A DNA stretch of 64,000 nucleotides from positions 1,798,001-1,862,000 of the forward strand of contig NZ_AP025314.1 of the NCBI RefSeq assembly GCF_036492835.1, in the 5' to 3' direction. The notes beneath the pieces are model-generated. The model made no database searches. It saw nothing but the letters and a program-made list of their open reading frames with translations, and had not been told where the DNA came from. Shown one piece after another: positions 1-8,925 of the stretch; position 1 is the first letter of the stretch, and the number at the start of each line of letters is the position of its first letter. The stretch is from Fulvitalea axinellae. Its GTDB lineage: Bacteria > Bacteroidota > Bacteroidia > Cytophagales > Cyclobacteriaceae. Made by a program: the position numbers and the translations under genes.

Positions 1-1211
1 TTCGCGAACCCTTTTATCCCGAAGCGGACGAGAAAATCAGTTTCTCTAAGCCGAGAATAGTGGAGGAGCAAGCGGGCGTGCCTCGCCTGACGGTTGAGCA
101 AACTGCCGATTTGGCTAGCGAAATCGAAAAGTTCGGCAAAGTGCTGGTAGTAGCCGGACAGGAAAGGCGATCCGAAGCGGGACTTAAAGCCGTTTCCGCA
201 TTTTCGCATTGTTGGGGCGTACCCGTTTTGGCCGATGTGATTTCGAATATGCATGCGGTACCCAACACCGTGCGTTTGCATGACGCGTTTCTAATCAAGC
301 AGGATCTGGAACTTAAAGAAACTCTTCGCCCTGATCTGATTATCACTTTCGGGAAATCGGTAATCAGTAAGCAAGCGAAGCTTTTCCTCAGGAAAAACAA
401 GCCTGTCGAGCACTGGCATATCCAGGAATCGGGAGACGTGGCCGATACATTCCAGTCCCTGACTAGAGTGATTCGGGCCAATCCTTATGAGCTTTTGTGG
501 GAACTTTCCCGCAGGGTAAAAACTCCGATGACGGAAAATTACCTCAACGCTTGGCTACAGGAAGATAAACTCACCGCCGAATTGGGAAAAACATACTTTG
601 ATAATGCTCCCGATTTCTCGGATTTCTCCGCTTTGGATAAAGTGTGGAAAGCCTTTCCCGAAGAGATTGACCTGCACCTTTCCAATAGCATGAGTGTCCG
701 TTGGGGTAATTATTTGGGTGTAACCTCTGCGGAAACGGAAGTTTTTGCCAACAGGGGCACCAGCGGTATAGACGGTTGTACCGGCACCGCCGTAGGCTCG
801 GCTTGGGGAACGGAGCGTTTGAACGTATTGGTGACCGGCGACTTGGCCTTTTTCTACGACCGAAACGCCTTTTGGCACAACTATCCGCCCCGAAACCTAA
901 AGGTGATTCTGATAAACAACCACGCCGGAGGCATCTTCGGTATGATCGACGGGCCGGCTAGGCAAGACGAATGCGCCGAATATTTCGAAACCTATCAGGC
1001 CCAAAGCGCGGAGAATACGGCGAAAGATTTTAACTTGGAATACCGTTTCGCCGACAGTTACGAAAGCTTGGACAAAGCTCTCGGCGGTTTTTTCCAAATA
1101 GGAAATAAGCCGGGCATACTGGAAATCAGAACCGAAAAGGCCCTGAACCGCAAGGTGTTCGACGGATATAAAAACATGATAAAAACAACGGGAACCGCTC
1201 AAAAGGCTTAG
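1..1211 (+). CDS. menD: MenD, SEPHCHC synthase (5'-truncated by window edge)
   Basis: This is the C-terminal part of 2-succinyl-5-enolpyruvyl-6-hydroxy-3-cyclohexene-1-carboxylate synthase, the thiamine-diphosphate enzyme that joins isochorismate and 2-oxoglutarate in menaquinone synthesis. The frame is open from base 3, and the first residues read REPFYPE, a conserved MenD segment, so the gene begins before the window and the GTG at base 60 is not the start. The C-terminal ThDP-binding half is visible, with a GTSGIDG segment and the GDLAFFYDRNAFW...NN metal/ThDP motif at about 840-920. It is followed at 36 bp by menB on the same strand, which supports the assignment. Confidence 0.95.
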   Translation, partial: REPFYPEADEKISFSKPRIVEEQAGVPRLTVEQTADLASEIEKFGKVLVVAGQERRSEAGLKAVSAFSHCWGVPVLADVISNMHAVPNTVRLHDAFLIKQDLELKETLRPDLIITFGKSVISKQAKLFLRKNKPVEHWHIQESGDVADTFQSLTRVIRANPYELLWELSRRVKTPMTENYLNAWLQEDKLTAELGKTYFDNAPDFSDFSALDKVWKAFPEEIDLHLSNSMSVRWGNYLGVTSAETEVFANRGTSGIDGCTGTAVGSAWGTERLNVLVTGDLAFFYDRNAFWHNYPPRNLKVILINNHAGGIFGMIDGPARQDECAEYFETYQAQSAENTAKDFNLEYRFADSYESLDKALGGFFQIGNKPGILEIRTEKALNRKVFDGYKNMIKTTGTAQKA

Positions 1212-1247
1212 GCCCGAGTTCGTTTCCCCCATACTTTTATATAAGCA

Positions 1248-2072
1248 ATGGAACTAAAATACGACTGGAAGACCATTAAGGAATACGAAGACATTCTGTT
1301 CCAAGAGTTTGAAGGCATAGCCCGTATCAGCATTAACCGCCCTAGGGTACACAACGCCTTCCGTCCGCAGACGGTAAACGAGATGATCGACGCGATGCAC
1401 TACTGCCGTGAGAGTCCGGACGTACGTGTGATCGTATTCACTGGCGAAGGCGGAAAAGCCTTCTGTAGCGGTGGAGACCAAAGCGTTCGCGGACATGGTG
1501 GCTACGTAGGCGAGGACACTGTGCCGCGTCTTAACGTGCTTGACCTGCAGAAGATGATCCGTTCTATCCCTAAACCCGTAATGGCGGCCGTAGCCGGATG
1601 GGCTATCGGTGGCGGACACGTACTGCATGTGGTATGTGACCTCTCTATCGCGGCGGAGAACGCGCGCTTCGGACAGACGGGTCCTAAAGTGGGTAGCTTC
1701 GACGGAGGCTTCGGCGCTTCGTACTTGGCTCGCTGCGTTGGGCAGAAAAAAGCCCGTGAGATCTGGTACCTCTGCGACCAGTACGATGCTCAGGAAGCTT
1801 TGGACATGGGCCTTGTAAACAAGGTTGTGCCATTGGAAGGGTTGGAAGAGGAATACGTATCATGGGGACGCAAGATGATCAAGCGCAGTCCTATGGCGCT
1901 TCGTATGCTCAAGTCGGCCTTTAACGCTGAGCTTGACGGACAGGCCGGTATTCAGGAATTGGCAGGAAACGCCACTTTGCTGTACTACTTGTCGGACGAG
2001 GCGAAGGAGGGCAAAGAGGCTTTCTTGGAAAAACGTGACCCGGATTTCGAAAAATACCCAAAGTTCCCTTAA
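1248..2072 (+). CDS. menB: MenB, 1,4-dihydroxy-2-naphthoyl-CoA synthase
   Basis: This crotonase-fold enzyme closes the second ring of the naphthoquinone in menaquinone synthesis, turning o-succinylbenzoyl-CoA into 1,4-dihydroxy-2-naphthoyl-CoA in the cytosol. The 274-residue length is normal for MenB. Visible motifs are the oxyanion-hole segment [10 protein letters not shown], the AGWAIGGGH stretch, and the MenB-typical [12 protein letters not shown]. The C-terminus ends in the family-typical RDPDF..YPKFP. It lies between menD and menE. A strong hairpin with a T-run follows its stop, so menE may be partly uncoupled from menB. Confidence 0.97.
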   Translation: MELKYDWKTIKEYEDILFQEFEGIARISINRPRVHNAFRPQTVNEMIDAMHYCRESPDVRVIVFTGEGGKAFCSGGDQSVRGHGGYVGEDTVPRLNVLDLQKMIRSIPKPVMAAVAGWAIGGGHVLHVVCDLSIAAENARFGQTGPKVGSFDGGFGASYLARCVGQKKAREIWYLCDQYDAQEALDMGLVNKVVPLEGLEEEYVSWGRKMIKRSPMALRMLKSAFNAELDGQAGIQELAGNATLLYYLSDEAKEGKEAFLEKRDPDFEKYPKFP

Positions 2073-2096
2073 TCGGAACGGTAAGAGATATATTGG

Positions 2097-2127
2097 AAAG
2101 GTTTGGCCCCGTGGCCGAACCTTTTTT
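2097..2127 (+). terminator. Hairpin with T-run between menB and menE
   Basis: Arms 2097-2108 and 2113-2124 pair over 12 bp with one G-T wobble and a 4-base loop, and the stretch ends in six T. It sits 25 bp after the menB stop and 16 bp before the menE ATG. It should terminate or attenuate transcription inside the men cluster. A TTG at 2093 in the menE frame would put the hairpin inside the coding region, which argues for the ATG at 2144. Confidence 0.8.
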
Positions 2128-2143
2128 ATTGCTACAAAAACCA

Positions 2144-3241
2144 ATGACCAACGAACAGATCAAGGTAAACGGAAGGCTATATTCCCTAAAGGAAATAAAA
2201 GCGCAAGACCCCGAAACGGCCAAATGGCACGAGGCCGACCGCCCCGCGTTGGACTTTGTTTGCCGATGGACAAACGGCCAAACCGAATTCAGAATCAACA
2301 CTTCCGGCTCCACGGGCAAGCCAAAGACCATTGCCGTATACCGGGACAAGATGCTCCACAGTGCCCGGCAGACCGTCAAGGCCTTGGGTTTGTCACAAAA
2401 CCAAAGAGCGTTGGTATGCCTCAACACCGCCTATGTAGCCGGTATGATGATGCTAGTGCGTGGTTTGGAGGCAAAAATGCGCATGGAAGTGGTGGAACCC
2501 GGCGCTTTGCCTTTCGAAAATACCGACGAAGCTCCCGATTTCGTGGCCATGGTTCCCCTACAACTCAAGGCCTTGCTTGAGGCCGGCTACCGCCAAATGG
2601 TGGAACAGGCGGGTTGTATAATACTGGGTGGCGCCCCTGTAGATACCGTTTTGGCCAAAGAAATCAAGACTTTGAAAGGCGTTAAGGTGTACGCCACATA
2701 CGGGATGACCGAAACCGTATCGCATATCGCTCTGAAAAGGCTTAACGGGTCGGTGCCGGAGCGGGCGTATTCCGCCTTGGGTGATACCGAAATAGCCACC
2801 GACGACCGCGATTGCCTGCGTCTCCGCTCTTTCCTCACCGACGGCGAATGGCTTCAGTCCAACGATATCGTACGCCTCCACGGCGACAAAAGCTTCGAAT
2901 GGCTGGGCCGGGTCGATAATGTCATCAACTCCGGCGGGGTCAAACTCTTTGTGGAAACGTTGGAAGACCGTATGGCCGAGCTTTTCGCTAACCTCGGTAT
3001 CAATCGACGCTTCTTTCTTTCCGGCGTTTCAGATGAGGTTTTGGGACAGAAATGCGTGCTGTTTTACGAAGGAAAAGCTTTTTCCGATGCGGAAATACAG
3101 CGTTTGAAAGAGGCGATCGAAAAGAATTTCGGCAAATACGAAAGACCAAAAGCCTTTTTGGCGGTTATGTCTTTTGAGGAATCCCCCACAGGGAAGGTCC
3201 TCAGGACACCGACCAAAGCTAAGGCTTATGAAGTGGATTAG
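2144..3241 (+). CDS. menE: MenE-like o-succinylbenzoate-CoA ligase
   Basis: This adenylate-forming ligase activates o-succinylbenzoate to its CoA thioester, the substrate of MenB. At 365 residues it is short for an ANL enzyme but typical of Bacteroidota MenE. The ATP-binding P-loop TSGSTGKPK lies near residue 45. The adenylate-contacting YGMTE, the GRVDNVINSGG hinge region and the C-terminal SPTGKVLR with the catalytic Lys are present. I chose the ATG at 2144 because the frame upstream of it is a terminator hairpin. The 3' end overlaps the next gene by 14 bp. Confidence 0.92.
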   Translation: MTNEQIKVNGRLYSLKEIKAQDPETAKWHEADRPALDFVCRWTNGQTEFRINTSGSTGKPKTIAVYRDKMLHSARQTVKALGLSQNQRALVCLNTAYVAGMMMLVRGLEAKMRMEVVEPGALPFENTDEAPDFVAMVPLQLKALLEAGYRQMVEQAGCIILGGAPVDTVLAKEIKTLKGVKVYATYGMTETVSHIALKRLNGSVPERAYSALGDTEIATDDRDCLRLRSFLTDGEWLQSNDIVRLHGDKSFEWLGRVDNVINSGGVKLFVETLEDRMAELFANLGINRRFFLSGVSDEVLGQKCVLFYEGKAFSDAEIQRLKEAIEKNFGKYERPKAFLAVMSFEESPTGKVLRTPTKAKAYEVD

Positions 3242-3692
3242 GATATTGTTGGCGATACTCTTCGCCTTGTTGTTGCTCGGAAGCCTCTCGGCGCAGGAGC
3301 GAAACAAGGGAAGTGTCGAATTGAGAATCATAATGCCCGAGGGCGAATACACAGGTTCGCTCCGCGTTTTGCTGTTCAACGGTAAGGATGGCTTCCCCTT
3401 TAGTCTCCGCGACACCTACCGGATGATGGCCCTTATGCCTACCGAACAGGTACTTCAAACGTCTTTCGAAGAGCTTCCGCCTGGCAGATACGCCATCTCG
3501 GTATGGCATGACGAGGATCGGGACTTCAACCTCGACAAGTCATTGACGGGCCGACATGCCGAATGTACCGGCTTTTCGAACAACCCTCGACAGCGTTTGT
3601 TCAGGGGGCCGTCGTTCCAGAGTTGCTCGTTTGTGGTTGGAAAGGAAGGCGTAAGTGTTACCGTCGACCTGCGGCACCGCCATCATGAATAG
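3228..3692 (+). CDS. DUF2141 exported protein
   Basis: A 154-residue protein with an N-terminal signal peptide (MKWIRILLAILFALLLL, cleavage after LSAQ), so it is periplasmic or secreted. The HDEDRDFNLD segment, the GFSNNPR stretch and the GPSFQSCSF stretch are the conserved core of the DUF2141 family, whose biochemical role is unknown to me. The ATG at 3228 lies inside the end of menE, so the two are co-transcribed and possibly translationally coupled. A start at 3174 would hide the signal peptide and is rejected. Any link to quinone metabolism is only positional. Confidence 0.8.
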   Translation: MKWIRILLAILFALLLLGSLSAQERNKGSVELRIIMPEGEYTGSLRVLLFNGKDGFPFSLRDTYRMMALMPTEQVLQTSFEELPPGRYAISVWHDEDRDFNLDKSLTGRHAECTGFSNNPRQRLFRGPSFQSCSFVVGKEGVSVTVDLRHRHHE

Positions 3693-4098
3693 TGTTTTTT
3701 TTAGTAAAGAGTCCAGAGTAAAGCGTAAAGAGTAGATTGGGTCGGTGTTTTTTTGGTGTGAAATTCTGGAATGGCTACTGGTTTTCGGTTCGGGCTGGCG
3801 GTATCCTTATTAGGGACAAGCCTTGTCCTGTCTAGTAAGGCTCATGCTTTGTGTTTTTTCTTTTTGAAAACCATTATGCTAGTCCTTTCCTATTTTCTTT
3901 TTTTCGAAATAAAAATACGACAATAGCGGTGAGGTGGGTGAAGAAAGTCGGTGTGTTAAGCCTATTCGTATACGGACAAGGGAGGGGTGATTCTTATTGT
4001 TTTGATGCTGAAATAGGTGTAAGAATATCGGGGAAAAAAGCGTTAAGTTTCTCCATTCAGTATGAAAGGTTGTGCTTTGTACTTTCTTAAAATATAAA
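3693..4098. other. Intergenic stretch without a recognisable gene
   Basis: The region between the DUF2141 gene and the repeat cluster at 4099 is T-rich and low in complexity. Short reading frames on both strands lack family resemblance and show no codon bias like the neighbours. I see no tRNA or other RNA gene here. Confidence 0.5.
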
Positions 4099-4197
4099 AC
4101 ATACTGGATTAGGGGCAGAGATATAGTATGTAAGGCATAGTTACATACTGGGTTTTGATGCATTACATACTATGTTTATGGCCTTTATATAGTATGT
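4099..4197. repeat. Cluster of five ACATACT/AGTATGT heptamers in inverted pairs
   Basis: ACATACT occurs at 4099-4105, 4143-4149 and 4165-4171, and its complement AGTATGT at 4125-4131 and 4191-4197. Two perfect 9-bp inverted pairs result: 4125-4133 with 4141-4149 (7-base spacer), and 4165-4173 with 4189-4197. The spacing of 18-26 bp suits an operator array or structured RNA. It lies between two convergent genes, which is unusual for an operator. Function unknown. Confidence 0.6.
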
Positions 4198-4217
4198 GAA
4201 TTGGGGAGATGTACCGC

Positions 4218-4252
4218 AAAAAAAATCCCGGAAGTTTGGCTTCCGGGATTTT
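4218..4252 (-). terminator. Terminator hairpin, likely ending mnmA transcription
   Basis: Arms 4222-4234 and 4240-4252 are a perfect 13-bp inverted repeat with a 5-base loop. Read on the minus strand it is followed by a run of eight T (4218-4225 on the complement). It stands about 210 bp beyond the mnmA stop with no gene between. It may also act on transcripts from the left. Confidence 0.75.
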
Positions 4253-4460
4253 GGGCTTTAGAAAAACGCCTAATGCGCCTTCCTGCGTATGTTTTGGCCT
4301 TTCGGCCGATGTTTTATCGAGTGTATTACCGCAGGGGCAATATCGTTAATCCTAGTCTTATCCGCCATGGGCGAATCGCTTTGCGTAGGTTTTGTGTCGA
4401 TTATCCGCTTTGTCGGGGCGTTGTGTGCCGTATGTGCGGGTATGGAATGTGCCGTTTCGC

Positions 4461-5672
4461 TTATGATTTTGCGCTGATAACACCCGAGCCTACCAGCTCG
4501 TCGTCATCGTACCAAGCGGCGAATTGGCCTGCGGCTATGCCTTTTCTTGGCTCTTCAAATACCATATAAAGCCCCTCTTCCCGCATATATAGTGTCACGG
4601 GCGACAGGTTCTCGCGGTATCTGATACGGCCCGAAGTCTTGCGAGGCTCGCCGGGTTTGAGCGCCAAGTCCTCGCGTACCCAATGCACTTCGTCTTTCTC
4701 AATAAAGAGTCCCCTGCGCAAAAGGGCTGGATGGTCCCCGCCTTGGCCGGCGTATATGGCGTTTTTTTCCACGTCCGTCGCCACAATGAACAGCGGTTTG
4801 GGAGTGCCTCCTATATTAAGTCCCTTGCGTTGGCCTACCGTAAAGTAGTGCGCGCCGCGGTGTTCGCCTTTCGGAAGCCCGTCTTCGGGGCGGAAAGTGA
4901 ACGGCGCGGCCACTGCCTTAAGCCACTCGTCCTCGTTTGCTGCCGTGTCGATGGCCTTTTGGTGCATCTTGATTACCGAAGAGTTTTCGGGGATTTCGTA
5001 CACCTCGCCGGTCTTCGGCTTAAGCTGTTGTTGGAGGAAGTCGGGGAGCTTTACCTTTCCGATAAAACATAACCCTTGCGAATCCTTCTTCTCGGCGGTG
5101 ATAAGGTCCGCTTCCGCGGCTATTTTCCTCACTTCAGGCTTCTGCAATTCCCCTACGGGAAACAGGGCTTTGGCCAGTTGTTCTTGGCTAAGCTGGCACA
5201 GGAAGTAGCTTTGGTCCTTGTTGTCGTCTTTGCCGGCCAGTAGGCGGTATACGGTTTTGCCGTCCTTCTCTATGGAATCCTTACGGCAATAATGCCCGGT
5301 GGCCACGTAGTCGGCGCCCAGAGCCAGGGCCTTCTTCATGAACACGTCAAACTTGATTTCCCTATTGCAAAGCACGTCGGGGTTGGGCGTGCGCCCTTTC
5401 TCGTATTCCGAGAACATATAATCGACGATCTGTTCCTTGTATTCTACGCTCAGGTCAAGCGTCTGGAACGGAATTCCCAGTTTTTGCGCCACCAAAAGGG
5501 CGTCGTTGCTGTCTTCGAGCCACGGGCATTCGTCGCTGATTGTCACGGATTCGTCGTGCCAATTCTTCATAAAAAGCCCGATAACCTCGTAGCCTTGCTC
5601 CTTGAGCAGGTAGGCGGCCACGCTGGAGTCCACGCCTCCGGACAGGCCTACGACCACTCTTTTCTTGCTCAT
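4461..5672 (-). CDS. mnmA: MnmA, tRNA-specific 2-thiouridylase
   Basis: This enzyme puts sulfur on U34 of tRNA-Lys, -Glu and -Gln in the cytosol, using ATP to adenylate the uridine. The product is 403 residues from the ATG at 5672; an upstream start at 5774 would add 34 residues with no counterpart before the conserved [16 protein letters not shown] start. The PP-loop SGGVDSS is at residues 11-17. The two catalytic cysteines are Cys102 (PDVLCNRE) and Cys202 (SQGLCFIG). It is transcribed alone and divergently from the NTPase gene at 5884. Confidence 0.97.
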   Translation of the reverse strand: MSKKRVVVGLSGGVDSSVAAYLLKEQGYEVIGLFMKNWHDESVTISDECPWLEDSNDALLVAQKLGIPFQTLDLSVEYKEQIVDYMFSEYEKGRTPNPDVLCNREIKFDVFMKKALALGADYVATGHYCRKDSIEKDGKTVYRLLAGKDDNKDQSYFLCQLSQEQLAKALFPVGELQKPEVRKIAAEADLITAEKKDSQGLCFIGKVKLPDFLQQQLKPKTGEVYEIPENSSVIKMHQKAIDTAANEDEWLKAVAAPFTFRPEDGLPKGEHRGAHYFTVGQRKGLNIGGTPKPLFIVATDVEKNAIYAGQGGDHPALLRRGLFIEKDEVHWVREDLALKPGEPRKTSGRIRYRENLSPVTLYMREEGLYMVFEEPRKGIAAGQFAAWYDDDELVGSGVISAKS

Positions 5673-5883
5673 CGTTTGTCCTTTCCTATTGCTGATTCGT
5701 GGCAAAGGTACGTCAATTATTTGCCGAAGTAAACCCTTGACGGGCTGTTTGGTGCTACTATGCGGTGTGGTCAAAGCCCTAGTTTACCGATATGGAAGCG
5801 GTATGGCTTGACTATTGGATTGAACTAAACGGATATTTTATTGTTGATATTTCTATTGAGATAAAGCATAGCCTAATATTCTC

Positions 5884-8800
5884 ATGGTTGAAAATGAGAC
5901 AAACGAGGAGAAAAAGCGGATTACGGCACCTTTTGTGGGCCTAAGACCGTTTCAGGAAGCCGACAAAGATATCTTCTTCGGTCGGGACGAGTATGTGGAT
6001 AACCTGGTGGGGAGGGTGCGCCATCACCGCTTTACCGCTATAGTGGGCGCCCCGAACACTGGCAAGACATCCCTTATTCAAGCGGGACTTATCCCTAAGC
6101 TTAAGAGCCTTACAAGCGAAAGATGGGAGTGTGTGTTTGCTTGGCCGGGCCGTCACGCCTTTGGTGGCTTGTCAACTGCCATGGCCGAAATGTTGCGAAA
6201 AGGCTCCGAAACGGAGCTTAACCTAAAGATATCTATAGAAAACGAACTGCGGGACAATCCCTCGGGCTTGGTGGAGGTGCTCCGAAGAAACGGCTTTGAC
6301 GAGAAAGTGAAGCTGGTGATTATAATAGACCAGTTCGAGGAACTCTTCGTAAGCCAGCCCGGCACCGACTCCGACAGGGAAGAAGTCCGTAATTTCGTTA
6401 ATTCTTTATTGACCGTAACTAGGCAGTCGATATATCAAATCCACGTAGTAGTAGCCCTAAGGACCAATTTTTTGGAGCGAGGTTCCATGGTGGCCGGCCT
6501 CTCCGAAACCATCAACCAAAACCAGCACCTGATTCCGACAATGAGTTCGCGGGATATGAGGCTGGCGTTGAAGAAGCCTTTGAGGCTATTTGACATACCC
6601 GCAGCCCATGAATTGGAAGACCGGATTTTGGGTGAGTTGGACGGCGCTTCGTATTCCTTAAGTAGGTTACAGCATACAATGCTGGGGTTGTATCGCCTTT
6701 GGGTTGAGGATAAAGCCAAAGATGAAGACGCCGAACTAACGGAAGAGATGTACGAGACCGTGGGGACGGTTTTAGGCTCTATAGATACCCAGCTGGAAGG
6801 AATGTACACAAGCCTTGATGATGAAAGGAAAAATGTTGTGGAGGCATTATTCCGGCGCCTTGTTCCCATCTCGATGGAGAAGAAAGATCAAGATCTTCCC
6901 ACCGTAATAGAGCTTTGCCATCTTTCCGAATCCACTGAGAATACGGTGGTGGATTTAATTAAATCCTATGCGAGACTAGACCGATTCTTCCTGAAGATAT
7001 TCACCGAAGGCGGGGTAGATGATAGACTAACTGAGTTTAACCTCACGGGGGACTCTGACGAAAATGTAAACCTAGGCTTAAATCTTAGCTCCCGGGTGGT
7101 CCTTACTACCAATTTGATAATAGACGAATGGAAGCGCCTAGGAGAGTGGAGAAAAAAAGAGGAAGACAAAGCGGAGATATATCTAAGGCTAACCCACAAT
7201 GCTTGGCTACATGATGCTGGGCAGACGGGTTTGTATAAGGATCCTGAACTAGGATTGGCGCTTCAATGGAAAGAGGAACACAGCCCCGAAGAAAAGTGGG
7301 CGACGAGGTACGGTAATCCACAAGACTTTCAGGAAGCGTTGGCTTTTCTGGAACAAAGCCGAATAGACGCTTTGGAGAAAGCCAAAGCGGTGGAAAGGCA
7401 AAGGGTTAGAAAGGTTGCCCGTGCGAGAGTGCTGGCTATCACTATTGCGGCCTGTAGCATCTTGCCTATTGGTCTGGCTATTTATGCTTTGGGAGAAAGA
7501 AAGAAAGCCGTAAAGAGTGAGAATAAAGCGATGCATGTAATGGCTTTGGCCGAAGAGTCAAGGAACAGGGCGCTTAGGGCGGAGAAGGACGCTATATCCA
7601 GTAAAAAGCAATCGGAGTTTGAAAAAAAAGTAGCGAAGAAGGCTCTGGTGGAAGCACAACAAGCCAAGAGTAGGGCCTTTGTGGCTAAGAAGAAAGCGGA
7701 CAGGGCAACGCAAGAGGCAAACAAAAACGCTCGATTGGCCCGTGTGGCGGCTAAGGAAGCCAAGAAAGCGACGAATCAAGCCGTGTTGGCCAAGGCAGAG
7801 GCAGATACTTTTAGGTACAGAGACCTCTCGAGGGTTAAGGTACTGGAGACATTGAGAAAGTCAGGCGTGCCGTATCCCAAAATGCGAAACACGATGTTGG
7901 AGGCCTATTCCCTCAATGAGAAGTTTGATGGCGGAGGAATGTATACCGATATGTATTTAGCCTTGCGTAAAGCGGTAAAAGCATCGAATACCGTAACGCT
8001 GGACTATTTGGATGATAACTATCCTGTGTATTGCGTCGCAGAACAAGGCGGTACGGTAGTGACTGGAGATGAGAGAGGTGGGATAGTGTTCTATAAAAGG
8101 AACGGAGATAATTTGGTCTTGACAGGTCATGCGCAAGTTGAAGGTGGGGTGCGTTCTATGGTTTTTGGTCCGGACGCTGGTACATTATACTGTGGGACTG
8201 ACCAGGGAGAAGTTTTTTTGGTAAGAATAGGAGGTGGGACTCAAGAAAAAGGAGTGTCGGTTAAAGAGGATTTGCCTATCAAAGAATTGCTTTGGACGCA
8301 AACTACAGACGGAGCGAAGTGGTTAGTGGCGCTTACCAAAACTGGATTGCATTGTCTTGATATAGAGCCAGGGAAAAGATTGGAGTTGGTTAAGACATAC
8401 CCAATCCCGAATGCTGTAGCCGTTGCAAGTCACCCAGGTCATGATGACCGGTTTATTTTGGCTAGCCATGGTAAAGCATCAATAGTGCAAGTAGGCGATG
8501 ATATGCCGACAGTGCTAAAAGAATATCCATCCATTCCCCAAGCTTCTTGTGTGACTTGTAAACACGACAGAAGCGGGTTGTTGCTTGGAGATGCCTCGGG
8601 AGTTGTTCACTTCCTTGATTTCACGACGGGAAGGATCTCAACCGTAACTAGGCACGCTTCCAAAGTGACGGCGGTTAGGGATGTTGGCGGTAATGATCCG
8701 AAGATGATTAGCGTGTCATTGGACAACAAAATCCATTTGGTGCACTGGGAAGATAAGTCTGAACCAATTGTTTTTGATGCGCAACAAGGGTGGCTTTACG

Positions 8801-8919
8801 GTATACAGACGACAAGTGATAACAGGCTGTTTTACTCTGTCGGGAAAAAGAACGATGTGAAAGTGTGGTATGTCAATGCGGAGGATATGGTGAATGTCTT
8901 GAAACGTCATAGGAATTAA
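5884..8919 (+). CDS. nSTAND-type NTPase with membrane anchor, coiled coil and C-terminal propeller
   Basis: A 1011-residue protein. The N-terminus (PFVGLRPFQEADKDIFFGRDE, then Walker A GAPNTGKTS at residues 55-63 and Walker B VIIIDQFEELF at 145-155) matches the novel-STAND-1 NTPase family. A single hydrophobic segment at about 515-537 looks like a membrane span. It is followed by roughly 100 residues rich in Lys, Ala and Glu that should form a coiled coil. From about 690 to the end, repeats resemble a WD40-like beta-propeller (for example GVVHFLDFTTG and NDVKVWY), probably the sensor or partner-binding domain. It lies 6 bp ahead of a TonB-dependent receptor gene and should be co-translated with it. 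Members of this fold act as signalling switches or defence ATPases; the role here is unknown. Confidence 0.85.
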   Translation: MVENETNEEKKRITAPFVGLRPFQEADKDIFFGRDEYVDNLVGRVRHHRFTAIVGAPNTGKTSLIQAGLIPKLKSLTSERWECVFAWPGRHAFGGLSTAMAEMLRKGSETELNLKISIENELRDNPSGLVEVLRRNGFDEKVKLVIIIDQFEELFVSQPGTDSDREEVRNFVNSLLTVTRQSIYQIHVVVALRTNFLERGSMVAGLSETINQNQHLIPTMSSRDMRLALKKPLRLFDIPAAHELEDRILGELDGASYSLSRLQHTMLGLYRLWVEDKAKDEDAELTEEMYETVGTVLGSIDTQLEGMYTSLDDERKNVVEALFRRLVPISMEKKDQDLPTVIELCHLSESTENTVVDLIKSYARLDRFFLKIFTEGGVDDRLTEFNLTGDSDENVNLGLNLSSRVVLTTNLIIDEWKRLGEWRKKEEDKAEIYLRLTHNAWLHDAGQTGLYKDPELGLALQWKEEHSPEEKWATRYGNPQDFQEALAFLEQSRIDALEKAKAVERQRVRKVARARVLAITIAACSILPIGLAIYALGERKKAVKSENKAMHVMALAEESRNRALRAEKDAISSKKQSEFEKKVAKKALVEAQQAKSRAFVAKKKADRATQEANKNARLARVAAKEAKKATNQAVLAKAEADTFRYRDLSRVKVLETLRKSGVPYPKMRNTMLEAYSLNEKFDGGGMYTDMYLALRKAVKASNTVTLDYLDDNYPVYCVAEQGGTVVTGDERGGIVFYKRNGDNLVLTGHAQVEGGVRSMVFGPDAGTLYCGTDQGEVFLVRIGGGTQEKGVSVKEDLPIKELLWTQTTDGAKWLVALTKTGLHCLDIEPGKRLELVKTYPIPNAVAVASHPGHDDRFILASHGKASIVQVGDDMPTVLKEYPSIPQASCVTCKHDRSGLLLGDASGVVHFLDFTTGRISTVTRHASKVTAVRDVGGNDPKMISVSLDNKIHLVHWEDKSEPIVFDAQQGWLYGIQTTSDNRLFYSVGKKNDVKVWYVNAEDMVNVLKRHRN

Positions 8920-8925
8920 TCGGCC

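Noticed and set aside
3851..4163. Short frames on both strands in the T-rich interval
   Set aside because: Low-complexity Phe/Ser-rich products without a start context or family resemblance.
4201..4569. Plus-strand frames downstream of and antisense to mnmA
   Set aside because: They begin in the terminator hairpin and run over the end of mnmA; the residue composition is not protein-like.
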